Positions 8,173 through 17,742 of a stretch of DNA of 64,000 nucleotides are shown in pieces. Numbering within the stretch: the first letter of the stretch is position 1; each line of letters begins with the position of its first letter. The DNA lies in assembly GCF_900111765.1 (NCBI RefSeq), contig NZ_FOIB01000006.1, positions 248,001-312,000 of the forward strand, read 5' to 3'. Under the pieces are notes generated by a model. It was not told the origin of the DNA. It searched no databases and saw only the letters and a program-made list of their open reading frames with translations. Source of the stretch: Myxococcus fulvus. Lineage in GTDB: Bacteria > Myxococcota > Myxococcia > Myxococcales > Myxococcaceae. Both the position numbers and the translations under genes were made by a program.

Positions 8173-11100
8173 ATGCATCACACATTCCGTCGCATGGGGC
8201 CCAGTGAACTGCTGCCCCGCTACATCTTCGCCGAGAGCCTCTTCGCGCGCCGCCGGGTGCTGGAGGTGGACGCGGTGGCCTCCACCGGAGGCGAGAGCGC
8301 GCGTTTCCTGTTGGAGCGTGGTGCTCGCGCGGTGGTGGCGTGCGACGCGGACGTGAAGGCGGTGTCGGCGGCGCAGAAGGCGCACGGTGGGCCCACGCTG
8401 CGTTATCGCGCCAACATCTACGACGACTTCGAGCCGGGCAGCTTCGACGTGGTGATGGTGGCGGACCTGGCCCCGTACGTCCGGGCCCCGGAGCTGCTCG
8501 CGGAGCTGGCGCGGCTGGTGGCGAAGCAGGGCTTCCTGGTGGGCGGCCTGCGCAACATCGCGGGACTGGCGCTGCCGCAGCTGTTGGAGGCCGAGGAGGG
8601 CTCGCCGCCGCCGACGTACGGGCTGCTCCTGGATGCGCTCAACGTGCACTTCCCCCAGGTGGAGGTGGCCACGCAGTCGCCGGTGCTGGGGTACCAGCTC
8701 GCGTTCGAGAAGGGGGATGGGCTGCAGGTGGATGGCTCGCTGGTGCAGACCAGTGAGGCGGCGTACTTCGTGGTGGTGGCGGGGCTGGAGCCGGCGCGCG
8801 TGGTGGACCCCACGTGGGTGCAACTGCCGCCGGAGCCTTTGGCCTTCACGCGGGGCAAGCTGGATGAGGTGGTCGCCCGCGCGAAGTCGTGGGAGGAGCG
8901 CAGCGGGCGGTTAAAGGAGTCGCTGACGCGGCTTCGCACCGAGCTGACGGCGCGCGAGGAGGAGGTCGCCTCGCTCAAGCCGGTGTTGGAGGACGCGCGC
9001 GAGGAGGTGGCCCGGCTCACCGCGCAGCTCGAGCAGGCGCGGGGCACGCCGGAGTCGCAGCGCGAGCGCGATGACCTGGCCGGGAAGCTGCGTCGGCGAG
9101 AGCTGGAGCTCCAGGTCGCGCATGAGCGGCTGGGGGACGCGGACCGTCGGCTGACGGCGCAGCGGTTGGAGGTGGAGGCGGCACAGCGGGCGCAGGCGGA
9201 GGCCGGTGTCCAGCTGCTCGCGGGGCAGGAGACGCTCCGGCTGGAGCGCGCGCGTCGTGAGGAGCAGGCCGCGTCCCTGGAGGAGGCTCGGGAGCGGCTG
9301 ACGGCGGCGTACACGCAGGTGCGTGAGCTGCAGGATGAGCTGACCACGCTGCGCATCGACCGGGAGAAGGACCGGTTGGTGGCGGAGCGCGCCGGGGAGC
9401 AGGTGGAGGACCGCCGCCGGGCCGCGGAGGCCGCGCGGGAGCGGGAGCTGCGCATCGCCGAGCAGTACTCGGCGGCCCTGGCGGCGGTGGAGCACCTGAA
9501 GATTGGGACGGCCCGGGCGGAGGAGTCCGCGCGCGAGGCGGCGGCGGCGCTGTCCTTGAAGGAAGCGGAGCTGGCGCGCGCGACGCGGGAGCTGACGGAG
9601 GCGTCGCTGCGGGCGACGTCGGCCGAGGGCTCGCGGCGGGACGCGGAGGCCCGACTGGAGGCGCTCCAGGCCGAGGGGCGCGGGCAGGAGACGGAGCGGG
9701 TCGCCGCGCAGGCGCGCGAGGCCCGGTTGACGCGCGAGCTGGCGGCGCTCGCTGAGCGCGAGGCCCTGGCACAGGCGACGTCCCAGAAGCTGGAGGAGTC
9801 GCTGCACGAGGCCCGTGAGCGCATCTCCGGATTGGAGGAGGAGCGCGCTCGGGTCGAGGCGGGGCTCACCGGGACGTTGGAGGCGGAGCGTGCCCAGCTC
9901 CAGGCGCGGCTGTCGGCGCTGGAGGGGGAGCTCGAGGCCGAGCGGGGCAGGGTGGAGTCGCTCGGGGAGGAGGCTCGCACCGAGGCGGCCATCCGTGCGG
10001 AGGCCGAGGCTCGCAAGCGCGAGCTGGAGGACGAGCGTCAGGCGCTGGTGCGGCGGGTGGTGGAGCTGGAGGCGGAGGTCTCTTCTCTCAATCGTTCCCG
10101 TCGAGAGGAGTCGGCGCGCGCGGAGGAGTTGGAGACGACGCTGCAGGCCGCGCAGGTGGACCTGGAGACGGCGCGGGAGGAGCGGGACTCCACGGCGGCG
10201 CTGGCCGCGCGGGTGGGCGGCGAGCTGGACCAGGAGCGCGAGGCTCGCGCCGCGGTCGAGGATGCGCTGCGGGTGTCTCGCGGCAAGCTGGAGAGCGCGA
10301 CCCAGCGGCTCGTGGAGGCCGAGGCCACGCTGGCGCGGACCCGTGAGGCGCTGGACGCGGAGGTGGAGCGGCGGGCGGCGCTGGAGGCTTCGCTGGCGGA
10401 GGTCCAGGCGACGCTCGTGGCCGAGCGGGATGGGCGGTTGAAGTCGGGCTCCGCGTTGGAGGTGCTGCGCGCGGAGTTGGAGACAGAGAAGGGGCGTCGG
10501 GAGTCTTCGGAGGCGGCGCTCGCGGAGGCCGAGGCGGGGCTGAGCGAGGCGCGACAGGCGCTCACCCAGAGCCGCGAGGCGCTGGACGCGGAGGCGGAGC
10601 GGCGCGCGCGGTGGGAGGCGGCGCTCGGGGACGTGCAGGTCCAGCTCCAGGAGGAGCTCCAGCGGAGGACTCGCGCCGAGGAGTTCCTGGCGGAGGTCCA
10701 GGGGCGACTCCAGGGCGAGGGCCAGCAGCGCACCCACGTCGAGGGCACGCTGGCGGAGGCCCAGGCTCGACTCCAGGAGGAGTCCGAGCGGCGCGGGCAG
10801 GTCGAGGCGATGCTCGCGGAGCTTCGTGTCGAGCTGTCGCGCGAGAACGACGCGAAGGCTCGGGTCGAGGCGAGCCTCCAGGAGGAGCGGTCTCGGGTCG
10901 AGGCGGCGGAGACGCGTCTGCGCTCGGAGGGCGAGGACAAGGCTCGCGTCGAGGAGTTGCTCGCCGAGGCTCGGGAGCGCGCTCATAAGGAGGCGGAGGA
11001 CCGGGCCCGGGTCGAGGCCTCGCTCGTGGAGGCGGAGGCTCGTGCTTCCGAGGTCGAGGCCGAGCTCGCCGAGACGATGGCGCGGGTCCAGCGGGAGGCG

Positions 11101-14100
11101 GATGCGAAGGCTCGCATCGAGGCGTCGCTCGCGGAGGCGGAGGAGCGCGCTCGGAAGGGGGGCGAGGACAAGGCCCGGGTCGAGGAGTCGCTCGCCGACG
11201 TGGCCGCGCGGGTTCGGCGCGAGGCCGAGGACCGGGCTCGTATCGAGGCGGCGCTCGCCGAGGCGGAAGCTCGGGCTCTGAAGGAGGCCGAGGCGCGGGC
11301 TCGTGTCGAGGCTGCGCTCTCCGAGGTCGAGGCCCGTGCGCTGAAAGAGGCTGAGGACCGGGCTCGTGTCGAGGCTGCGCTCTCCGAGGTCGAGGCGCGT
11401 GCGCTGAAGGAGGCTGAGGACCGGGCTCGTGTCGAGGCTGTGCTCTCCGAGGTCGAAGCGCGTGCGCTGAAGGAAGCTGAGGACCGTGCTCGTGTCGAAG
11501 CCTCGCTTGCCGAGGTCGAAGCTCGGGCTCGGACGGAGGCTGAAGAGAAGGTTCGTGTCGAGGCTCGGGCTCAGAAGGAGGCCGAGGACCGGGCGCGTAT
11601 CGAGGCGACGCTCTCCGAGGTCGGGGCCCGTGCTCGGACCGAGGCTGAAGAGAAGGCTCGGGTCGAAGCCGCGCTTGCAGAGGTCGAGGCTCGGGCTCTG
11701 CGCGAGGCCGAAGCGCGGGCGGCGGTCGAGGCCGCGCTCTCCGAGGTCAAGGCGCGTGCGCTGCGAGAGGCCGAAGCGCGGGCGCAGGTCGAGGCTGCGC
11801 TCGCCGAGGCGGACGCGCGTGCTCAGAAGGAGGCCGAAGACAGGGCCCGTGTCGAAGCCGCGCTCGCTGTGGTCGAGGCTCGGGCTCTACGCGAGGCCGA
11901 GGACAGGGCGCGTGTCGAAGCCGCGCTCGCCGAGATCGAGGCCCGTGCGCAAGCGGACCAGTCTCGCGTCGAGACCTCGCTCTCCGAGGTCGAGGCTCGC
12001 GCCAAGAAGGAGGCAGAGGACCGGGCTCGGGTCGAAGCCGCGCTCTCCGACGTCGAGGCTCGTGCCCGGACGGAAGCCGAAGAGAGGGCCCGCGTCGAAG
12101 CCGCGCTCGCCGAAGTCGAGGCTCGTGCTCAGAAGGAGGCCGACGAGAAGGCTCGCGCCGAGGCGGGGCTCCAGGCGGCGCTGGCTCGCATCGCCGAAAT
12201 CGAGGCGCTGAAGGCTCGCGCGGACGAGGCGCTGTCCGCGGCGCGGCTCCAGCTCGAGACGGAAGTCGAGCAGCGCACCCGGGAGTCCGCGTCGCTGGCG
12301 CAGGCTCGCGAGGCGTTGGAGCAAGGTGAACTCCAGTCCCAGGCTTCGCTGGCGGAGGCTCGCCGGCTGCTCACCGCGGAGCGGGAGGCTCGCGAGGCTC
12401 TGGTCACCGAGCTGTCCTCCGAGCGAGAGGCGTTGGCCGCCGCCCGCGCGGAGCTGGAGACCGAGCGTCAAGAGCGCAGTGACGGTGAGGCTGGGCTCGC
12501 GCGCGTCCACGAACGACTCGATGCCGAGCAGCACGCTCGCGCCGAGGTGGAAGCCTCGTTGGCTCAGGTCCGCGCGGCCCTCGCGACCGAGCAAGAGAGT
12601 GGAGAGACGACTCGCGCCGAGCTGACCCGTGAGCGTGAGGCCCTCACGCAGGCCCGCGCCGATCTGGCGGAGCTCACGACGCGCGAGCAGTCGCTGCGTG
12701 AGTCGGTGGAGCGCCTGGAGACGGAGCGCGCCCAGGTCGAGGCTTCGACCCTGGCGCAGCGCGAGGCCCTGGAGGCCCGACTGTCCTCTCTCGAGACGTC
12801 CCTGGGAGAGTCCGAGGCCGCGAAGCGCGCGGTGGATGCCCAGCTCTCCGAGCGGGATTGGACACTGCAAGAGCTGCAGACGCAGATGGAGCGTCTGCGG
12901 GAGCAGGTGCGCGAAGGCGAGGCCCAGGCCGCGAAGCTCGCCGAGGCCGCCACAGCGCGCGAGGCGGAGCTGGAGAAGACCGAGAACACCCTGGAGGCCA
13001 CCCGTCAGGAGGTGCTGGACCTTCGAGGTGAGCTGACCCACCTGATGGCCGCGCGCCAGGAGGTGATGCGCCTGGGAATGGAGCTCCAGCGCGCCATGGC
13101 CGCGCTGCATGAGCGTGGGGTGCACCTCGCGCGTCTCGACGCGGAGCTGGTGGACGCGCGCGAGCGACTGGTGGCCCAGCGAGAGAACGCCGAGCTGCTC
13201 ATGGTGCAGCTCGAGACGGCACGGCGCTTCGCGGGCAAGGCCACCGCGATGGAGAGCACACTCGAGACTGAGCGTGCCGCGTTGGAGACGACCCGCGCCG
13301 ACCTGGCGCGAGTCACCGAGACGGCACGGACGGAGCAGGAGCGTGCCGCGACGCTGGAGACCCGCCTGCGGGAGACCACCGAGGCGTTGGAGCAGGCGCG
13401 CGCGGACTGGGATGCCCGGCTCGCCGACCTCACCGCGCACCTGGAGACGCACCAGACGGCGCGAGGCACCCTGGACGCGCGACTCGCGGAGACCACCGCG
13501 CAGCTCGACACCGAGCGGGCGGAGCGCACCGCGCTGGATGCCCGGCTCAGCGAGACAACTTCGCAGCTCGACACGGAGAGGGTGGAGCGCACCGCGCTGG
13601 GTGCCCGACTCACCGAGACCACCGCGCAGCTCGACACCGAGCGGACGGAGCGGAACACACTGGAGGCTCGGCTCTTGGAGGTCGCGTCCCAGCTCGACAC
13701 CGAGCGCGCGGAACGCACCGCGCTGGATGCCCGGCTCAGCGAGGCCTCCTCCCAGCTCGACACCGAACGCACGGAGCGCACCGCGCTGGATGTCCGAATC
13801 ACGCAGACCTCCGAGCAGCTCGAGGCCCATCGCGCGGAGCTGGCCGAGCTGACCTCTCGCCTCACGGAGTCCGCGGCGCTGCTCGAGGCCGCGCGGACGG
13901 GGAGCGCCGAGCTGGAGTCCCGACTCCACGCGTCCGCCACCCAGCTCGACACCGAGCGCGCGGGTCGCGTCGAACTCGAATCACGACTCGCCGACCTGGA
14001 GTCCAGCACCGCCAGCCTGCGCGAGGAGCGCGATACCCGCCTCGCGGAGAAGGCCGCCCTCGAGGCCCGACTGGCCGAGGCCACCACCGGCTTCGAGTCC

Positions 14101-14958
14101 CGTCGCGCCGAGCTCGAAGCACGCCTCTCCGAGCTGGAGTCCGCCGCCACGCAGGGCGCCACCTCCCTCCAGTCCCTCCAGGAGCGAGCGACCCGCGCCG
14201 AGGCCGAGCGCGAGCGCCTCCAGTCCGACCTGACCGTGGCCCGCGCCGCGCGCGTCCGCCTGGAAGGTCGCATCACCGCCATGGAGACCGCGTCCACGGA
14301 CGCCGTCCGCATGCTCGACACCGAGCGCGCCGAGCGCACCCGCCTCTCCGAGGCCCTCGACGAGGCCCGCCGCCAGCTCCAGCAGAAGGACGGCTCCACG
14401 TCCGACCGCCTCGCCACGCTGCGCACGGAGCTGACGCGCCTCCAGGACCAGGCCCAGGCCCTCACCGCCGAGAAGCAGGAGCTCCTCAAGGACCGCTACG
14501 AGCGCGAGCGCCTGGAGTCGCTCGTGAAGGACCAGCAGGCGCGCCTGTCCTCCATCGAGGCCGAGCGCAACGAACTGCTCGCCGCCACCGAGGCGCTCAA
14601 GGCCTCCTCGCAGCCCGAGGCCGTCCTGGAGATGGCCGCTGAGATGGAGCACCTCCAGTCCCTGGTGGACTCGCTCCAGGCCCAGCTCGAGGCCCAGGAG
14701 ACGGAGCTGGCCACCCTGCGTCGCCAGACGGCGCGCACCGGCGCCAACCCCGTCCAGGACATCTACGAGCGCGCCAACGCCGAGCTCAAGGCCGTCAAGA
14801 GCGAGCTGTCCCGGCGCACGGGCGTGGTGCACACGCCCCCGGGCGGCATCCCCGTCCGTACGCCCACCATCCCCCAGGTCAAGCCGCCGCGCACCGCCGT
14901 GCCCGCGCTCGACATGCCCGACCCCACGCCGCCGAAAAAGGCGGACGAGCGCGAGTGA
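8173..14958 (+). CDS. Giant coiled-coil protein with degenerate SAM-methyltransferase-like N-terminus
   Basis: 2261 residues. Residues about 25-200 look like a class I methyltransferase Rossmann fold (VLEVDAVASTGGESARFLLE, VVACDADVKAV, FDVVMVADLAPYV). The usual glycine-rich motif I is replaced by DAVASTGGES, so SAM binding is doubtful. From about 235 to 2190 it is almost pure Glu/Arg/Ala/Leu heptad coiled coil, long enough for a rod of well over 200 nm if continuous. Two blocks are built of 21-residue (three-heptad) repeats, at about residues 936-1332 and 1755-1882. The tail (2200-2261) is Pro-rich and basic. There is no signal peptide or membrane segment, so it is cytoplasmic. A cytoskeletal, polar-scaffold or motility role is plausible for a myxobacterium, but this is inference. 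ATG at 8194 is an alternative start. dapF follows 24 bases downstream. Confidence 0.9.
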   Translation: MHHTFRRMGPSELLPRYIFAESLFARRRVLEVDAVASTGGESARFLLERGARAVVACDADVKAVSAAQKAHGGPTLRYRANIYDDFEPGSFDVVMVADLAPYVRAPELLAELARLVAKQGFLVGGLRNIAGLALPQLLEAEEGSPPPTYGLLLDALNVHFPQVEVATQSPVLGYQLAFEKGDGLQVDGSLVQTSEAAYFVVVAGLEPARVVDPTWVQLPPEPLAFTRGKLDEVVARAKSWEERSGRLKESLTRLRTELTAREEEVASLKPVLEDAREEVARLTAQLEQARGTPESQRERDDLAGKLRRRELELQVAHERLGDADRRLTAQRLEVEAAQRAQAEAGVQLLAGQETLRLERARREEQAASLEEARERLTAAYTQVRELQDELTTLRIDREKDRLVAERAGEQVEDRRRAAEAARERELRIAEQYSAALAAVEHLKIGTARAEESAREAAAALSLKEAELARATRELTEASLRATSAEGSRRDAEARLEALQAEGRGQETERVAAQAREARLTRELAALAEREALAQATSQKLEESLHEARERISGLEEERARVEAGLTGTLEAERAQLQARLSALEGELEAERGRVESLGEEARTEAAIRAEAEARKRELEDERQALVRRVVELEAEVSSLNRSRREESARAEELETTLQAAQVDLETAREERDSTAALAARVGGELDQEREARAAVEDALRVSRGKLESATQRLVEAEATLARTREALDAEVERRAALEASLAEVQATLVAERDGRLKSGSALEVLRAELETEKGRRESSEAALAEAEAGLSEARQALTQSREALDAEAERRARWEAALGDVQVQLQEELQRRTRAEEFLAEVQGRLQGEGQQRTHVEGTLAEAQARLQEESERRGQVEAMLAELRVELSRENDAKARVEASLQEERSRVEAAETRLRSEGEDKARVEELLAEARERAHKEAEDRARVEASLVEAEARASEVEAELAETMARVQREADAKARIEASLAEAEERARKGGEDKARVEESLADVAARVRREAEDRARIEAALAEAEARALKEAEARARVEAALSEVEARALKEAEDRARVEAALSEVEARALKEAEDRARVEAVLSEVEARALKEAEDRARVEASLAEVEARARTEAEEKVRVEARAQKEAEDRARIEATLSEVGARARTEAEEKARVEAALAEVEARALREAEARAAVEAALSEVKARALREAEARAQVEAALAEADARAQKEAEDRARVEAALAVVEARALREAEDRARVEAALAEIEARAQADQSRVETSLSEVEARAKKEAEDRARVEAALSDVEARARTEAEERARVEAALAEVEARAQKEADEKARAEAGLQAALARIAEIEALKARADEALSAARLQLETEVEQRTRESASLAQAREALEQGELQSQASLAEARRLLTAEREAREALVTELSSEREALAAARAELETERQERSDGEAGLARVHERLDAEQHARAEVEASLAQVRAALATEQESGETTRAELTREREALTQARADLAELTTREQSLRESVERLETERAQVEASTLAQREALEARLSSLETSLGESEAAKRAVDAQLSERDWTLQELQTQMERLREQVREGEAQAAKLAEAATAREAELEKTENTLEATRQEVLDLRGELTHLMAARQEVMRLGMELQRAMAALHERGVHLARLDAELVDARERLVAQRENAELLMVQLETARRFAGKATAMESTLETERAALETTRADLARVTETARTEQERAATLETRLRETTEALEQARADWDARLADLTAHLETHQTARGTLDARLAETTAQLDTERAERTALDARLSETTSQLDTERVERTALGARLTETTAQLDTERTERNTLEARLLEVASQLDTERAERTALDARLSEASSQLDTERTERTALDVRITQTSEQLEAHRAELAELTSRLTESAALLEAARTGSAELESRLHASATQLDTERAGRVELESRLADLESSTASLREERDTRLAEKAALEARLAEATTGFESRRAELEARLSELESAATQGATSLQSLQERATRAEAERERLQSDLTVARAARVRLEGRITAMETASTDAVRMLDTERAERTRLSEALDEARRQLQQKDGSTSDRLATLRTELTRLQDQAQALTAEKQELLKDRYERERLESLVKDQQARLSSIEAERNELLAATEALKASSQPEAVLEMAAEMEHLQSLVDSLQAQLEAQETELATLRRQTARTGANPVQDIYERANAELKAVKSELSRRTGVVHTPPGGIPVRTPTIPQVKPPRTAVPALDMPDPTPPKKADERE
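10981..12170 (+). repeat. Tandem 63-bp coding repeats (21-residue, three-heptad unit)
   Basis: Inside the coiled-coil gene. The unit encodes approximately KEAEDRARVEAALSEVEAR plus two residues and recurs about 19 times in phase. Copies around 11341 and 11404 differ at only a few bases, which suggests recent expansion. Other copies are diverged. Confidence 0.85.
13438..13820 (+). repeat. Second block of tandem 63-bp coding repeats
   Basis: About six in-phase copies of a different 21-residue unit, close to QLDTERAERTALDARLSETT with one further residue. The period is the same as in the first block, but the consensus differs, so the two blocks expanded separately. Confidence 0.8.
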
Positions 14959-14982
14959 CGTTCCGCGACTAGGATTGCGCTC

Positions 14983-15834
14983 GTGGACGCACGCGAGCGC
15001 ATCTTCAAGTACCAGGGCCTGGGCAATGACTTCGTCGTCCTGGACCGTCGCCGGTCCGGGGTGGACATCGACGCCGACACGTCACGCTGGATGTGCGACC
15101 GCCGCCTGGGCATCGGCGCGGACGGTGTGCTGTCGCTCCTGCCCTCCGAGCACGGCCTGGCTCGCATGGTCGTCCACAACGCGGACGGCAGCATCGCGGA
15201 GATGTGTGGCAACGGCCTGCGCTGCGCGGTGAAGTACCTGGTCGACCACTCCCCGGAGACGCCCGCGCGCATCGACGTGGAGACGGGCGCCGGAGTGCTC
15301 ACCTGCATGCCCGGCTACGGAGACGGCGGGGTGGTCTCGGTGGACATTTCCATGGGGCCGGCACGGCTCGTGGCCCCCAACCTCCCGTCGGGCGCCACGG
15401 GGCGTCCGTTCCTGGACACGGCCCTGCCGGGATACCCCGAGCTGCGCGCGTCCGCGGTGAGCATGGGCAACCCCCACCTGGTCCTGCTCGACAGGCCGCT
15501 GGAGGACGCGCCGAAGCTGGGGCCCGAGCTGGAGCGGCATCCCTCCTTCCAGGACCGCACCAACGTGGAGTTCGTCCGGGTGGAGCCGGACGGGCTCACC
15601 GTCGTCGTGTGGGAGCGGGGCTGTGGCCTCACCCAGGCGTGCGGCACCGGGGCATGCGCGTCCGCGGTGGCGGCGGTGCTGTCCGGACGGCTGCCTCCCG
15701 AGACCTGGCTGCGAGTCACCCTGCCAGGAGGCGACCTGGGCATCCGCGTGCCCGCCGACCTGTCCGACATCCGCCTCCGGGGACCGGTCGCCTTCGTCTT
15801 CGAGGGCGTTGTCGGGCTTGCTGGGGGCCGGTAA
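14983..15834 (+). CDS. dapF: Diaminopimelate epimerase
   Basis: Interconverts LL- and meso-diaminopimelate in lysine and peptidoglycan synthesis, in the cytoplasm. The 283-residue length is normal for the family. Both catalytic cysteines are in conserved motifs, MCGNGLRC near residue 73 and ACGTGACAS near residue 219. Other family landmarks are FKYQGLGNDFVVLD at the N-terminus, LGIGADGVL, SMGNPHLV and RTNVEFV. The start is GTG at 14983, with only a weak ribosome site. It lies 24 bases after the coiled-coil gene and 38 bases before a response-regulator gene, so the four same-strand genes may share a transcript, although dapF is metabolically unrelated to its neighbours. Confidence 0.95.
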   Translation: MDARERIFKYQGLGNDFVVLDRRRSGVDIDADTSRWMCDRRLGIGADGVLSLLPSEHGLARMVVHNADGSIAEMCGNGLRCAVKYLVDHSPETPARIDVETGAGVLTCMPGYGDGGVVSVDISMGPARLVAPNLPSGATGRPFLDTALPGYPELRASAVSMGNPHLVLLDRPLEDAPKLGPELERHPSFQDRTNVEFVRVEPDGLTVVVWERGCGLTQACGTGACASAVAAVLSGRLPPETWLRVTLPGGDLGIRVPADLSDIRLRGPVAFVFEGVVGLAGGR

Positions 15835-15872
15835 CCTCCGACCTCCCCCTTCGCACCCGGGTCAGACAGCGC

Positions 15873-17723
15873 GTGGCCGGTCCCATTCTCGTCGTCGACG
15901 ACGACCTGTTCTTCCGCCAGCTCGCCAGCGACATGCTGGCCCGTCATGGGCACCGCGTCGTCTCCGTGGAGAACGGCACGGCCGCGCTCGAGGAGGCGGC
16001 CCGCACGCCCTTCGACCTGGTCATCACCGACGTGGTGATGCCGGGCGTGGACGGCTTCGCGCTCACCGCGCGCCTGCGCGAGAGGGACCCCGACCAGGAG
16101 GTCATCCTGGTCAGCCAGCGCACCGACATCAAGGGCTCGGAGATGGCGCTGCGCTCGGGCGCGGCGGACTGTCTGGCCAAGCCCGTGGACGAGGCGGACC
16201 TGGTGCTCGCGGTGGACCGCGCCCTGGAGCGCGCCGCCCTGCGCAAGGAGCGGGCCCAGCTGCGCGACGAGAACATGGAGTTCGCGCGCTTCCACAACCT
16301 GCACCAGCGCTGCCTGGAGCTCATCTCCCAGTCGGATTTGGAGTGGCTGCAGGAGCGCATCATCTCGGAGCTGTCCGCGGTGTGCGACGCGCAGAGCGCC
16401 GCGCTGTGGGTGCTCGATGACCGGGGTGACCTGGTGCTGCGCGCGTACCGGGGCCTGCTCGACAAGCAGTTTCTCGCCGAGCGCATGAGCCCCGAGGGGC
16501 CGCTGGCCAGCCGGCTCAAGGACGCGCAGCCGTGGTTCGCCAGGGACGAGCGCTCGGCGGTGCTGTACGTGCCGCTGATGGCCACGGGGGAAATCGTGGG
16601 CCTGGCGCAGCTGTCCGACCCGCTGGCCGGGGACTTCCGTCAGGAGCACTCGCGAGACGCGCGCGTGCTCGCGGACTTCGCCGCGGTGGGCGTGAAGAAC
16701 GGCCGGCGGATGATGGCGCTGCAGCGGCTGGGGCTGAGAGACCGCGAGACGGCGGCCTACAACCTCAGCTACTTCACCGACTACGCGTCCAAGGAGATCT
16801 ACAAGGCCCGGCGCTACGGCCGCACCTTCTCGCTGCTGACGTTCTCCATCGACAACCTGCCGCTGGTGCGGGTGCGGCAGGGCGCGGCGGACGCGAAGAA
16901 GGCGGTGCGCGGCATCATCAAGGCGCTCAGCAAGATCATCCGCGACTCGGACGTCATCGCGAAGGCGAGCGACCAGGAGTTCTACCTGCTGCTGCCGGAG
17001 ACGGACTTCTTCGGGGCCATGATGTTCGTGCGCCGCGCGGTGGCGGCGGTGCGCGAGGAGCCCGAGGTCCAGGACGTGGAGCAGCGGCTGCCCCTGGCGC
17101 TGGTGGGCGGCGCGAGCACCTTCCCCAAGGATGGGGAGGACTTCGACGAGCTGGTGCACCGCTGCCGCCGGCGCATGGACGAGCGCCGCGCGTCGCTGCA
17201 GCGGCGGCTGATGCTGGACGGGCTGCCGTTCTGGGACGAGGTGGACCTGCTGCTCGGCACGCCCAACAGCCCCAAGCTGCCGGTGGACGACCGCGCCGAG
17301 CCCAGCCGCCGGGGCAAGGTGGCGGACGTGCTCTTCGACGAGCTGCAGGCGGAGATCGCCCGCGAGCTGATGAGAGACCCGGGCTCGCGCGGCCTGCTGT
17401 ACGTGGGCGGGCCGGAGATTCGCTCGGACCTGCCCATCGCCGCGGGCCTGGAGTCGGCGCCGCCGGATTTGTCCTCGCGCATCTACCTGCTGGGCCGGCG
17501 CATGGACCTGGAGTCGCACCCCGCGCTGACGCCCGTGTTCCTGGAGGGCGACGAGCGGGTGGCGCGGCACGAGTTCATCCTCTGGCTGTCGGAGAGCGCG
17601 GCGTACGCGCTCATCCAGCGGCGGGGACGCGGGGCGACGTGGGGCTTCCACACCTCGGACACCGCGGTGGTGGACGGGCTCATCTCCAAGCTGCAGGCCG
17701 AGTACGACCTGCAGCCCTACTGA
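15873..17723 (+). CDS. Response regulator with REC, GAF-like and degenerate GGDEF domains
   Basis: 616 residues from GTG at 15873. The frame is open further upstream, but that stretch is only the shadow of dapF. Residues about 5-120 form a receiver domain: acidic pocket VVDDD, phospho-acceptor in DLVITDVVMPG, and KPVDEADL with the conserved lysine. A helical linker leads into a GAF-like sensor (about 150-285: LSAVCDAQSAALWVLDDRGD, YVPLMATGEIVGLAQLSDP). A GGDEF-type fold follows (about 295-420), starting YNLSYFTDYASKEIYKARRY. The signature loop reads KASDQEFYLL instead of GGDEF, so diguanylate cyclase activity is not expected. The rest (about 430-616) is not recognised and shows another degenerate nucleotide-cyclase or ATPase-like pattern at best. 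The gene is followed 19 bases later by a second receiver protein, which suggests a joint signalling pathway. Confidence 0.85.
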   Translation: MAGPILVVDDDLFFRQLASDMLARHGHRVVSVENGTAALEEAARTPFDLVITDVVMPGVDGFALTARLRERDPDQEVILVSQRTDIKGSEMALRSGAADCLAKPVDEADLVLAVDRALERAALRKERAQLRDENMEFARFHNLHQRCLELISQSDLEWLQERIISELSAVCDAQSAALWVLDDRGDLVLRAYRGLLDKQFLAERMSPEGPLASRLKDAQPWFARDERSAVLYVPLMATGEIVGLAQLSDPLAGDFRQEHSRDARVLADFAAVGVKNGRRMMALQRLGLRDRETAAYNLSYFTDYASKEIYKARRYGRTFSLLTFSIDNLPLVRVRQGAADAKKAVRGIIKALSKIIRDSDVIAKASDQEFYLLLPETDFFGAMMFVRRAVAAVREEPEVQDVEQRLPLALVGGASTFPKDGEDFDELVHRCRRRMDERRASLQRRLMLDGLPFWDEVDLLLGTPNSPKLPVDDRAEPSRRGKVADVLFDELQAEIARELMRDPGSRGLLYVGGPEIRSDLPIAAGLESAPPDLSSRIYLLGRRMDLESHPALTPVFLEGDERVARHEFILWLSESAAYALIQRRGRGATWGFHTSDTAVVDGLISKLQAEYDLQPY

Positions 17724-17742
17724 TACGAAGCGGAGCGTCGTC

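Noticed and set aside
8911..10986. 691- and 680-codon minus-strand frames opposite the coiled-coil gene
   Set aside because: Mirror frames of a repetitive coding sequence (also 11887-13929); composition follows the complementary strand only.
10981..12170. CRISPR array
   Set aside because: Repeats are contiguous, in phase with a coding frame, and have no variable spacers.
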